From Pseudomonadota bacterium (lineage in GTDB: Bacteria; Desulfobacterota; Binatia; Binatales; Binataceae): 64,000 nt of DNA. Below, in pieces: positions 32,157-40,287 of the stretch; position 1 is the first letter of the stretch, and the number at the start of each line of letters is the position of its first letter. A program made the translations under genes and the position numbers. A model generated the notes under the pieces. The model was given only the letters and a program-made list of their open reading frames with translations, was not told the DNA's origin and ran no database searches. The DNA lies in the NCBI GenBank assembly GCA_021323675.1, contig JAJPKP010000017.1:62001-126000 (forward strand), read 5' to 3'.

Positions 32157-32981
32157 ATGGCCTCAAATGCAAATTCCCGTTATGAACCCGCCCGCGCCCT
32201 CACCGCCAAGGAACTGGTGCTCGACTTCCTTTCCAATCGCGCCCCGCGCGAGATGTCCGCGCGCGCGATCGTCGAGAGCGCCGTCGCGCTCGGCTTCTCC
32301 GAGCAGAGCATCCGGATGGCGCTGACGCGGCTGGTCAACGATCAGCTCGCGCTTAAGGAGTCGCGCGGGACTTATCGGCTCGCGCCGTCGGGCGACGCGA
32401 TGCGCCGCGAGGTGCGCAAATGGCGCAGCATCACGAGCCTGACTCAGGCCTGGGCGGGCGCGTGGGTTTGCATTTATGACGGCGGCGTGGCCCGCAGCGA
32501 TCGGGCCGCGATGCGCCGGCATGAGCAGGCGATGAGGTTGCGGGGATTTCGGGAGTTTCGCGCCGGTCTATGGCTCCGGCCCGCCAACCTCCGCCAACCG
32601 GTCGCGGAGTTGCGCGGCGAACTCCATGCGCTTGGCCTGCATCGCGATGCGATCGTGGCGGAAATTCGCGAGTTCGACCATCGCACGCAGGCGGAGGCGA
32701 TGCGCCTTTGGGATGCGGCAGCCCTGCTCAGGTCCTACGAAGACCTGACCGGCGCGATGGAGGCGAGCATAAAGCGAGTGCATCGGATGCCGCTGGTCGA
32801 GGCGGCGGGCGAGACGCTCGTGCTCGGGCGCGACGTCATACGCCATATCAATCTCGATCCGATGCTGCCGGAGGAGCTGATGGCGCAGCGGCCGCTGCGC
32901 ACGATGGTCGAAACGATGGTGGCATACGATGAGCTGGGCCGGCAGATCTGGCGGCGTTTCATGCGCCAGTTCGAATCGTAG
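32157..32981 (+). CDS. PaaX-family transcriptional regulator
   Basis: 274 residues, the PaaX length. The winged-helix N-terminus reads LVLDFLSNRAPREMSARAIV and FSEQSIRMALTRLVNDQLAL, then the PaaX-type segments WRSITSLTQAWAGAWVCIYDGG and FREFRAGLWLRPANLRQPV. The C-terminal PaaX_C-like region contains LVEAAGETLVLGRDVIRHIN. PaaX represses phenylacetate degradation genes with phenylacetyl-CoA as effector; no paa genes lie nearby, so its target is unknown. The divergent desaturase gene is a candidate. Confidence 0.85.
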   Translation: MASNANSRYEPARALTAKELVLDFLSNRAPREMSARAIVESAVALGFSEQSIRMALTRLVNDQLALKESRGTYRLAPSGDAMRREVRKWRSITSLTQAWAGAWVCIYDGGVARSDRAAMRRHEQAMRLRGFREFRAGLWLRPANLRQPVAELRGELHALGLHRDAIVAEIREFDHRTQAEAMRLWDAAALLRSYEDLTGAMEASIKRVHRMPLVEAAGETLVLGRDVIRHINLDPMLPEELMAQRPLRTMVETMVAYDELGRQIWRRFMRQFES

Positions 32982-33090
32982 GACCGGCTTCGCGATGGTT
33001 GGCGGCGGCGGAAGCGGCGAAAATAGAGCTTGAATTTGGCGCGCCAATTATCCAGCGTAAGGGCAAATCCAGACAGGGCGGAAAAATTCC

Positions 33091-34350
33091 ATGAGCTCCA
33101 GCGACAATGGTTCGCCGTACCGGTGGGTAATCGAGGGGCTTCTGCTGCTCGCCCTTATTTCTCAAACTCTGACCTGGCTTGCCCCGGCGCCGCTGCTGAG
33201 CCCGATCATCAAGGATCTGAAGATTCATCTGGGCGACGCGGGCTTGATCATCTCGATTATCGCGCTCTGCATCGCGATCTTCTCGATCGGCGGCGCGGTA
33301 GTGATGGAAAAGATCGGCGCGCTTCGCTCGCTGATCATCGGCCTGTGGCTGCTCGCGGGGGGCGGCGTGCTCAGCGGCTATGCGCCCACCTTTGTGCTCC
33401 TGCTCGCGTGCCGCGTGGCGGAAGGAATCGGCTTCGGGTTGATGATCGCGCCGCCAACCACGCTGGTGATGCAATGGTTTGCGGAGAGCGAATGGCCCTA
33501 CATGAACACGCTGAACGCGGTTGCGCCATTTCTCGGGCTTACCGCCGCCTTCGCAATCACCGGCCCCGTGTACGTCGCGTTGGGAACAAGCTGGCGCGGA
33601 GCATTGACGGTTTACGGCGTCTTTGTCGGCGGCGTCGCTCTTCTATGGACTCTGCTCGGCCGAACGCATCCGTCGCACGCGCGGGGAGCGGGACACGCGG
33701 CGGAGACGGGCGCGCTCAGCGAAGTGCTGGCGATGCGCGAGATCAGAATGATCGCGGTGGCGCTGTTTTGCGGCATGTGGGTCTTTCAGCTCTACAGCGC
33801 GTTCCTGCCGGAATTCTTCGAGACGATAAGGGGGATGACGCTCGAGCGATCGGGCGCGCTCACCGCGCTTATCCCGTTCACGGGAATCTTCGCCGCCGCG
33901 GGCGCCGGCGTGCTGACCGGCGCCATCGGGCTCAGGCGGCCGTTCACCTATCCGAGCCAGATCCTGTTCGGCTTGGGATGCCTCGGGGCGGTCACCTTTA
34001 CCGGCGTCGGCGCAATTCGAATATCGCTCATCCTCATCGGCATCGGCTCCTCGGCGCTCCTGCCGACCCTGTTCACGCTCGTGATGGAACTGCTCGGGAT
34101 GACGCCGACCAAGGCCGGCGCGGGCCTTGGCGTGGTATGGGCAGCCGGTTACGGCGGCGCATTCCTGTCGCCGGTCGTCTGCGGCGCGATCGCAAGCAAA
34201 GTCGGGCTTGCGGCGGTGATGCAGGGATCGCTGGTGTTCGCGCTGGTGGCGATTGCGGGATTCTTCATGGTCCCCGAAACAGGACCTGGCCGCGCGAGCC
34301 TGGCCGCGGCAACCGCAAATCCGCAGGTTTCACAGATTCACACGGATTGA
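33091..34350 (+). CDS. Major facilitator superfamily transporter (CynX/NimT-like)
   Basis: 419 residues with about twelve hydrophobic helices. After a short hydrophilic start, helix 1 reads WVIEGLLLLALISQTLTWLA; a loop-2/3 signature VVMEKIGALRSLIIGLWLL follows. The second half begins near FCGMWVFQLYSAFLP. It lacks a substrate signature beyond general MFS; the layout resembles the cyanate/nitroimidazole transporter branch. It is 110 bases after the PaaX regulator gene and transcribed in the same direction. Confidence 0.88.
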   Translation: MSSSDNGSPYRWVIEGLLLLALISQTLTWLAPAPLLSPIIKDLKIHLGDAGLIISIIALCIAIFSIGGAVVMEKIGALRSLIIGLWLLAGGGVLSGYAPTFVLLLACRVAEGIGFGLMIAPPTTLVMQWFAESEWPYMNTLNAVAPFLGLTAAFAITGPVYVALGTSWRGALTVYGVFVGGVALLWTLLGRTHPSHARGAGHAAETGALSEVLAMREIRMIAVALFCGMWVFQLYSAFLPEFFETIRGMTLERSGALTALIPFTGIFAAAGAGVLTGAIGLRRPFTYPSQILFGLGCLGAVTFTGVGAIRISLILIGIGSSALLPTLFTLVMELLGMTPTKAGAGLGVVWAAGYGGAFLSPVVCGAIASKVGLAAVMQGSLVFALVAIAGFFMVPETGPGRASLAAATANPQVSQIHTD

Positions 34351-34431
34351 AGATTCATATCGCATTCGCGGCGGAACTTTCCGGCGGCATCGCGAGCACA
34401 CGCTCATCCGGCATCTGACGTGAAGCGCGGC

Positions 34432-34453
34432 GGCGCGGAATAATCTCCGCGCC
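34432..34453. terminator. Hairpin after the MFS gene
   Basis: GGCGCGGA (34432-34439) and TCCGCGCC (34446-34453) pair perfectly (eight pairs) around ATAATC, 82 bases after the MFS stop. No T-run follows, so it is a possible terminator-like stem rather than a clear rho-independent terminator. Confidence 0.4.
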
Positions 34454-34468
34454 TGCCTGGTCTCCTCT

Positions 34469-34497
34469 GTGAATGTGCGCGCATCGGCGGCATTCAC
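34469..34497. promoter_or_regulatory. Inverted repeat GTGAATG-N15-CATTCAC abutting the ribosome site of the metallophosphoesterase gene
   Basis: Perfect seven-base arms (34469-34475, 34491-34497) end exactly where GGAGG (34498-34502) begins. The start codon is the GTG at 34510. It may be an operator or an mRNA stem placed to affect ribosome access for the whole downstream unit. Confidence 0.4.
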
Positions 34498-34509
34498 GGA
34501 GGTTGGCCA

Positions 34510-35502
34510 GTGAAAACCAGGCTCGATCGCAGGCGGTTCCTGCGCATCGCGGGGACGTCCTTTTCCATCGGGGCGCTGTTCAGTGTTTTCGCGCCGCTTG
34601 CGCGCGGCGCGGGCGGTGAGATTGTCGCGCGCACGCTTTCCGATCTGAACGGAGAAGCGCCCGCACCTTTCTCGTTCGTCCAGTTGAGCGACACTCACGT
34701 CGGCTTCAACGGCCCTCCCGATCCGCTGGGGACGGCAGCCTTCGAAGCCGCCGTCGCAACGATCAACAAACTCAGAAGCCGGCCCGACCTGGTGTTAATC
34801 ACCGGCGATCTTACTCACGATGCGGACTCGCCCGATGAGCACGCGCGGCGCTTCCGGCTCTTCAAGGAAATCGCGGGCAAAATCGGCGGCGCCAGCGTCA
34901 AGGTCGTACCGGGCGAAAATGACGCGGCGCTGGACGGCGGCGGGATGTTCCGCGAATTGATGGGGCCAACCTACTATTCGTTCGACCATCGCGGCGTTCA
35001 CTTTCTCGCGCTCGACAACGTGTCTTCCGGCAAGCCGGCGGTTGGGAGCGAGCAGCTCGCCTGGATGAAATCCGACCTCGCCCGGTTTCCCCACACCGCG
35101 CCGATCGTGGTGTTCACCCATCGCCCGTTGTTCGACCTCAAGCCGGAATGGGAATGGTTCACAAGCGACGGAGATGAAGTACTGAACGCGCTCGCGCCGT
35201 TCGAAAACGTGACCATCCTGTACGGCCATATCCATCGCGAGAATTTCCATCAGCGAGGCAACACCAGACTTTACGCCGCGCGATCGCTCATCTTCGCGTT
35301 TCCCGACCCGGCAACCACCGCCGCGAAGAAACCGGTTCCCTTCGACCGGGAGCGACCCTTCAGAAACCTGGGAATTCGGGTTGTCAAAGCCGGCGGCGAA
35401 CCGGTCATCGAGGATGTGGAACTGGCGATGAATGAATACTCGGGAACGGTCGGGATGGACCAGATGCTGAAACACGGCAAGGAGGACTCGATAGACGAAT
35501 GA
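34510..35502 (+). CDS. Tat-exported metallophosphoesterase
   Basis: 330 residues from GTG 34510 with GGAGG upstream. The N-terminus is a Tat signal: RRRFLRIAG (twin Arg) then hydrophobic FSIGALFSVFAPLARGA. The calcineurin-like fold keeps SDTHVG, ITGDLTHD, VFTHRP and YGHIH; the usual GNHD reads GEND, so one metal ligand differs. The protein should act outside the cytoplasm on phosphoesters, folded with metal before export. Its stop overlaps the start of the cupredoxin gene (ATGA), and sigma/anti-sigma genes follow. Confidence 0.92.
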   Translation: MKTRLDRRRFLRIAGTSFSIGALFSVFAPLARGAGGEIVARTLSDLNGEAPAPFSFVQLSDTHVGFNGPPDPLGTAAFEAAVATINKLRSRPDLVLITGDLTHDADSPDEHARRFRLFKEIAGKIGGASVKVVPGENDAALDGGGMFRELMGPTYYSFDHRGVHFLALDNVSSGKPAVGSEQLAWMKSDLARFPHTAPIVVFTHRPLFDLKPEWEWFTSDGDEVLNALAPFENVTILYGHIHRENFHQRGNTRLYAARSLIFAFPDPATTAAKKPVPFDRERPFRNLGIRVVKAGGEPVIEDVELAMNEYSGTVGMDQMLKHGKEDSIDE

Positions 35503-35891
35503 ACATCACAAGCAAAATCCGTGTGCGCGCCGTCAGCTCGGCGCTGGCGGTTGTGATCGTAACCGGGACACCCGGCGGTCATCGATGGGGACAGGCGGCA
35601 TATGCGGCCGGTCAGCCCACGATCGTCGAGATCAAGGCGAAGAAATACGAGTTCTCCCCAAATGAAATAACCTTGAAAAAGGGAGAGCCGGCCGTGCTGC
35701 GCCTGACCAGCGAGGACAGGACGCACGGCTTCCTTGTCAAGCCGCTCAATATCGATGCCGACATCAAGCCGGGCCAGGTTACCGAAATCGCGGTCACGCC
35801 CGGCCTTGCCGGTGAATACATCGTCATCTGCGATCACTACTGCGGCACCGGCCACGGCAACATGAAGATGAAACTGACCGTGCTCCCATGA
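35499..35891 (+). CDS. Exported cupredoxin with complete CuA-type copper motif
   Basis: 130 residues. A signal peptide-like start is followed by a beta-sandwich. Copper ligands: H76 in RTHGF, then C111, C115, H119 and M122 in CDHYCGTGHGNM. The C-x3-C-x3-H-x2-M spacing equals that of the CuA site of cytochrome oxidase subunit II and nitrous oxide reductase, only the middle Glu is His. No heme-copper oxidase gene is adjacent. The protein is probably periplasmic electron carrier or copper chaperone. It overlaps the metallophosphoesterase stop by four bases and is 16 bases before the sigma factor reading frame. Confidence 0.85.
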   Translation: MNITSKIRVRAVSSALAVVIVTGTPGGHRWGQAAYAAGQPTIVEIKAKKYEFSPNEITLKKGEPAVLRLTSEDRTHGFLVKPLNIDADIKPGQVTEIAVTPGLAGEYIVICDHYCGTGHGNMKMKLTVLP

Positions 35892-35907
35892 AAAAAGCGA
35901 TTGAGCG

Positions 35908-36561
35908 GTGAACCGCACCGGGAATAAAATCGCGCGCCCGGTAGTCCACTATCCGATGGGCACCGGCGCGAACCGAAGCTCGCAGGCCGCGCGCATGCGT
36001 TCCGCGCGAGTTTGGAGTGCGCGCGATAACCACGTGGCGATCATTGGAAATCGCGTCGATTTCGAGCGCGTGTTCATGCCTCATCTCGACGGCGCCTACA
36101 ACCTGGCGCGATGGCTGCTCAGGAACGACGCGGACGCGGAGGATGTCGTGCAGGAGGCTTACCTGCGCGCTCTGCGCTTTGCCGGGAACTACCGAGGAGG
36201 CGACGCGCGCGCGTGGCTTCTGGCCATAGTGCGCAACGCCGCTTACACGTGGATAAGCCGCAATCGCCGCGACCAGCTGGCGCCAGCTCTGGACGACGAT
36301 CGCGCGCCCGAAGCGGCGCATCCCGTCGATGTCGAGGTCATCCGCAGGGCCGACGCCGCGATGGTGCGCGCGGCAATCGAAGAGTTGCCGGCCGAGTTTC
36401 GCGAGATGGTGGTGCTGCGCGATCTCGAAGAACTTTCCTATAAAGAAATCGCAATGGTTTCCGATCTTCCAATCGGTACGGTGATGTCGCGGCTGGCGCG
36501 CGCCCGCGCCCGGCTCAGGGCCGCGATCCAAAAGCTGTCGGCGGCGGGAGGGTCGCGATGA
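35908..36561 (+). CDS. ECF-type RNA polymerase sigma factor
   Basis: 217 residues from GTG 35908; no start has a strong ribosome site, and GTG 36034 or ATG 35956 are alternatives that would remove a disordered lead. Region 2: FERVFMPHLDGAYNLARWLL, DAEDVVQEAYLRALRF and GDARAWLLAIVRNAAYTW. Region 4: LPAEFREMVVLRDLEELSYK and IGTVMSRLARARARLR. It directs polymerase to its own regulon, probably including the operon it sits in. Its stop overlaps the anti-sigma start (ATGA). Confidence 0.9.
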   Translation: MNRTGNKIARPVVHYPMGTGANRSSQAARMRSARVWSARDNHVAIIGNRVDFERVFMPHLDGAYNLARWLLRNDADAEDVVQEAYLRALRFAGNYRGGDARAWLLAIVRNAAYTWISRNRRDQLAPALDDDRAPEAAHPVDVEVIRRADAAMVRAAIEELPAEFREMVVLRDLEELSYKEIAMVSDLPIGTVMSRLARARARLRAAIQKLSAAGGSR

Positions 36562-37325
36562 TCTGCCAGGAAGCCCGGCCGCTATTCGATGCGCACCTGG
36601 ACCGCGAACTCGATCCGGCCACCGATCGCGAGCTTGTGCGGCATCTGGACGAATGCGAAGGATGCGCTCGCGAGAGGGACGAAATTGCCGCGGTCAAATC
36701 GGCCGTAAGCTCGCAGGCCGGGCATTTCAGCGCTCCCGCGCCGCTGCGCAGGAAGATCGAAACCGCGATCGCGAATTCTCGCCTTGCCGGTCGCGCTCCG
36801 GCGCAGCCGAGCGATCGCAGGGCGGTGCTCTCGCGATGGCCGGCGGTTGCGCTTACCACCGCAATCGCGGCGCTGCTCGCGGTGCTTTTCCTGCCGCGGA
36901 TATTCCCCGGCCCGGAAAGCGACTTCCTGCTCCGCGAGGTGGTAGCCGCCCATATCCGATCGACACAGGTTGACCATCTCACCGACGTCGCATCGAGCGA
37001 TCGCCACACGGTCAAGCCGTGGTTCGAAGGCAAACTCGATTTTTCGCCGCCGGTCGCCGATTTTCAGCAGCAAGGCTTCAAACTGATCGGGGGGCGAGTC
37101 GATTACCTGGACAATCGCGCCGTGGCGGCACTCGTCTATCAGCACGGGCCGCATTTCATCAATGTATTTGTGTGGCCGATGAACCGCCCGGATAGCTCCC
37201 CCGCAATGACGACTCTCAACGGCTATAACATCGACCACTTCCGCCATGCCCGCATGAATTACTGGATCGTAACCGACATGAGCGCGAACGAAGTGGAGCA
37301 ACTGGCCGGCCTGCTTGACGGCTGA
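36558..37325 (+). CDS. Transmembrane anti-sigma factor (zinc-binding ZAS domain)
   Basis: 255 residues. The N-terminal ZAS zinc site is C3, H29, C33 and C36 (RHLDECEGC). One membrane helix lies at about 94-113 (VALTTAIAALLAVLFL). A periplasmic domain of about 140 residues follows with SDRHTVKPWFEGKLDFSPPV and a final MNYWIVTDMSANEVEQLAGL, a pattern I know from anti-sigma factors paired with ECF sigma-24-type genes. It should hold the sigma factor until an envelope or redox signal arrives. Translational coupling (4-base overlap) supports the pair. Confidence 0.92.
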   Translation: MICQEARPLFDAHLDRELDPATDRELVRHLDECEGCARERDEIAAVKSAVSSQAGHFSAPAPLRRKIETAIANSRLAGRAPAQPSDRRAVLSRWPAVALTTAIAALLAVLFLPRIFPGPESDFLLREVVAAHIRSTQVDHLTDVASSDRHTVKPWFEGKLDFSPPVADFQQQGFKLIGGRVDYLDNRAVAALVYQHGPHFINVFVWPMNRPDSSPAMTTLNGYNIDHFRHARMNYWIVTDMSANEVEQLAGLLDG

Positions 37326-37345
37326 TGAGCGACGGGGTGCGCCCG

Positions 37346-37966
37346 TCATTCCGCGGAATCCTTCAGCATCCTCCATCCGAAGAGAAAGCGCTGCGCGCCA
37401 GTCGCAATTTCGAGCGCAGTCATCGCGTAGCACAATAGCGGTCCGATCGTGCGGGCAAAGCCGATCGATTCGATCGCGCCGAGCACGACGAAAAAGATGA
37501 TCGCCTCGGTGCGCTCCAGAATGCCGGGCGGATACTCGATTAGCTTGGGACCGCGCCGCTCCAGCGCCGCGCCCACCGCGAGAAACACGGTGATGTTTAC
37601 GTACCAGCTCGCAACCAGCATCAGCGCCGGCAGATACAGGGATGGATGAGGCCATGCGATGCCGATGATCGCGATGCTTTCGACGACGCGATCGGAGACG
37701 AGGTCAGCCAGGCCGCCCAGAAACGTCGGCTGGCCGCGTTCGCGCGCGAGGGTTCCGTCGACGGCATCGAGCGCGGCGCTCGCGGCCAGCAGCAGGATGC
37801 CCCATCCCGCTTCTTCTTTGGCAAAGGCAACGCCCGCGCAAATTCCCGCGATCGCGCCGAGCGCGGTTGCGGCGTTCGCGCTGAGTCCGATCCGCGAGAG
37901 CGATCGCGCGGCCGAAGATTGAAGATTCCGGACCGCCGGATTGTCACCCAGGAGCTTGTCGAGCAT
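37346..37966 (-). CDS. CDP-alcohol phosphatidyltransferase family protein
   Basis: 206 residues from ATG 37966; a much longer reading frame upstream is shadow of the MFS gene. The family signature D-G-x2-A-R-x8-G-x3-D-x3-D is complete: DGTLARERGQPTFLGGLAD then D four residues on. Six hydrophobic segments follow the usual layout. It transfers a phosphatidyl or related group from a CDP-alcohol to an alcohol, making a phospholipid headgroup. It starts 9 bases after the MFS stop on the same strand. The acceptor is unknown. Confidence 0.9.
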   Translation of the reverse strand: MLDKLLGDNPAVRNLQSSAARSLSRIGLSANAATALGAIAGICAGVAFAKEEAGWGILLLAASAALDAVDGTLARERGQPTFLGGLADLVSDRVVESIAIIGIAWPHPSLYLPALMLVASWYVNITVFLAVGAALERRGPKLIEYPPGILERTEAIIFFVVLGAIESIGFARTIGPLLCYAMTALEIATGAQRFLFGWRMLKDSAE

Positions 37967-37974
37967 CGGGGGTG

Positions 37975-39297
37975 TCAGTCTCCCGCCGCGGCTTCGAGTT
38001 CCTCCAGCGTGAGGCCGCGGGTTTCCGGCGCGAAAATCCACACCAGCAGAGCGCCGATCACGGGACCCAGGGAAACCGCCGCCACCGCATTGCCCAGTCC
38101 GCCCAGAGACTTCGAAAGCAGGCCGACGGTGACGGGAGTCAGCAAAGAGGAAATCTGGCCGAGAAGCTGCACCGTCAGGCTGTAAGAAGTCGCGCGAATT
38201 TCGGTCGGAAAGAGCTCGGAAGAATAGGTTGCGGTCGCGGTGCGCGCGCCCTGGAACGCGAAAACCGTTATCACCATCGCCGTGAGCATCGCCCCGTGGC
38301 TGTCGGTCTGGAACAGGGTCAGAATCGCGACCGCGCCCACCACGTAAGCAACTCCGGTCGTCAGCTTGCGGCCGATCCGATCGAGCGACCATCCGGCGAG
38401 CAGATGACCGAGCGTGCCGACCAGGTATGCCAGCACAATTGCGTGGCTTATCTCGGACGAAGTCCAATGATGGTCGCGTTTTGCGTAAAGGCTGAAAAAG
38501 GTAACCGCGGGCGCGCCCACCAGTCCCACGCTGTTCCAGAGCAGCGCCACCAACAGGATTCTGCCCCGGTAAGGACCGCGCAACGGCTCGATAGCCAGGC
38601 GGAGCGTTCCGAGAACGTCCGTGTTGTTGGCGCCGTTGCGTTCGCGTTGCGCGCGCAACGCCTCGAACCTGGCGGTCTCGCGGAGGTTGCGGCGCAGGAA
38701 CGCCACCAGCAAAAGCGGGATGATCCCGATCAGGTACATCCCGCGCCAGCCCCATCGCGAGTCCACCACGATCGCGTACAGGAATCCTCCCGCGACGACG
38801 CCGAGCAATCCGACCATGTTGAGCATCGCGACTCCGGTGCCGCGCGAGGTAGCGGGAAACTCCTCGCTGATCATGATGATCGCGACGCCAAACTCTGCCG
38901 AGAGAAACAGTTGCGCGCAGCTCTGAAAGAGAGTGAATGTGCCAAGGCCTTGCGACAGGGCGGTGAACAGCGTGAACAGGGTATAAAAGAGAACCGTGGC
39001 GGCAACGACCGGCTTGCGGCCCACCCGGTCCGCGTACATCACCAGAAAAAACGCGGCCATCCCGCCGACCCGCACCAGCGAGGCCATCCTGCCCACGGCG
39101 GCATCGTCGAGATGGAACGTGCGAGCAATGTCGGGTGTGCAAAGATGAAAAATCGTGACGTCATAACCCTCGAAGACCGTCACCGACATCAGAAGTCCGA
39201 GCAAAAGCCAGAGATATCCCTGGTCGCGCTGGACGGGCTCGGCAGTACGGGCGCGCTCCAGCGCCGAAGAAGCGGGGTTGTGTTGCGGCTGGTTCAT
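37975..39297 (-). CDS. MFS transporter (metabolite:H+ symporter type)
   Basis: 440 residues from ATG 39297 (MNQPQHNPAS); the frame extends to 39447 but those residues overlap the next gene and lack membrane character. About twelve membrane helices; loop 2/3 has YADRVGRKPVVAATVL and the mid-loop has LLAGWSLDRIGRKLTTGV, both MFS signature repeats; ISEEFPATSRGTGVAML is at helix 5. It resembles the aromatic acid/sugar-porter-like symporters. The substrate is not clear. Confidence 0.87.
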   Translation of the reverse strand: MNQPQHNPASSALERARTAEPVQRDQGYLWLLLGLLMSVTVFEGYDVTIFHLCTPDIARTFHLDDAAVGRMASLVRVGGMAAFFLVMYADRVGRKPVVAATVLFYTLFTLFTALSQGLGTFTLFQSCAQLFLSAEFGVAIIMISEEFPATSRGTGVAMLNMVGLLGVVAGGFLYAIVVDSRWGWRGMYLIGIIPLLLVAFLRRNLRETARFEALRAQRERNGANNTDVLGTLRLAIEPLRGPYRGRILLVALLWNSVGLVGAPAVTFFSLYAKRDHHWTSSEISHAIVLAYLVGTLGHLLAGWSLDRIGRKLTTGVAYVVGAVAILTLFQTDSHGAMLTAMVITVFAFQGARTATATYSSELFPTEIRATSYSLTVQLLGQISSLLTPVTVGLLSKSLGGLGNAVAAVSLGPVIGALLVWIFAPETRGLTLEELEAAAGD

Positions 39298-39392
39298 GGG
39301 GAAGACTTTAGGAACGCGACCAAAACTTTTCAGATCGGTTGCGCGAGGGCAATCCCAGCTTTCTGTCCGGCGAGGAAAAGATAGTCGATCTG

Positions 39393-40244
39393 ATGCATTT
39401 TCTAGCGCCGCGAAAGACGCTTTTCCTCCGCGTTTTCTTCGCCGCAATCGCGATTCTGTGCACCGTCCGCACCGCTGGCGCGGCGAGCCTGCTTGATGCG
39501 GGATCGATCGATTTCACGATCATGAGCCCCGACGGCCGCATCACCCTCGGACACGGCCGCTACACAATCGACCAGGAAAAAGACGCCATCATCCTGCACG
39601 GCGAAAGCCGCTACACGACCGGCGAATACGACATCGAGACCGACGTTATGTCGCCGGGCTTTTCCGGATCGCTGCCGACCCTGCGGAAATTCGACCATCT
39701 CTTCTACACGCCGGAGGGCTCGGTCACGCGCGCCGCGCACGCCGACATCGCGGGAGGGCTAGCCAGTTGCTCCGATGTCCCCGCGCACATCGAGAAAGCC
39801 GAGGTGATGGACTTCCCCCCCGACACGTGGGCGGGAGCCACTATCCTGCTGCCGATCCAGCAATTCCTTCAGGCGGGCGGCGAGGGCTCGCTGGCGATGC
39901 ACGTTTTCAACTGCACCTCGAAGCCCGGCCTCTACTCGGTCAGCATTAGCGTGGCATCGCGGCCCACAGGATGGCCGTATTCGGCGGCGGGAGCGGTGCA
40001 GGTGAACGTAAGGCCGCACTTCGGATGGTTCGACATGCTAATCGCGCCGTTTGTGCCCAAGCTGAACGCGTGGTTCGATCCGGGGACGGGATGGGGCTTC
40101 GAGGGCGTGGCGATTGCCCGTTACTATCGCGGCCCGCAGGTTCTGATCGTTCGCAGCGACGACAAAAGCAACCAGCAGATGCAGGTGCTCGTGCCGACAG
40201 CGACGCCGACTCCATCGGCAGGCGCGAGCCAGACGACTCCGTGA
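39393..40244 (+). CDS. Secreted protein of unknown function
   Basis: 283 residues from ATG 39393 (GGAAAAG upstream; an in-frame ATG at 39339 gives a longer start overlapping the divergent MFS region). Signal peptide: basic APRKTLFLR, hydrophobic VFFAAIAILCTV, cleavage near AGAASL. The mature part is beta-rich: SIDFTIMSPDGRITLGHGRY and two separated Cys residues at the centre. It ends with a PTATPTPSAG tail similar in kind to the stalk of the 20864 protein. No domain is recognised. Confidence 0.72.
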   Translation: MHFLAPRKTLFLRVFFAAIAILCTVRTAGAASLLDAGSIDFTIMSPDGRITLGHGRYTIDQEKDAIILHGESRYTTGEYDIETDVMSPGFSGSLPTLRKFDHLFYTPEGSVTRAAHADIAGGLASCSDVPAHIEKAEVMDFPPDTWAGATILLPIQQFLQAGGEGSLAMHVFNCTSKPGLYSVSISVASRPTGWPYSAAGAVQVNVRPHFGWFDMLIAPFVPKLNAWFDPGTGWGFEGVAIARYYRGPQVLIVRSDDKSNQQMQVLVPTATPTPSAGASQTTP

Positions 40245-40287
40245 GCGCGATCCGGCCCGACGCGGAAACGATCATGACTGGAGGTTG

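Noticed and set aside
37967-39142. N-terminal extension of the CDP-alcohol phosphatidyltransferase frame
   Set aside because: The extra 392 residues are the shadow of the MFS gene in another frame; the true start at 37966 gives a protein of normal length.
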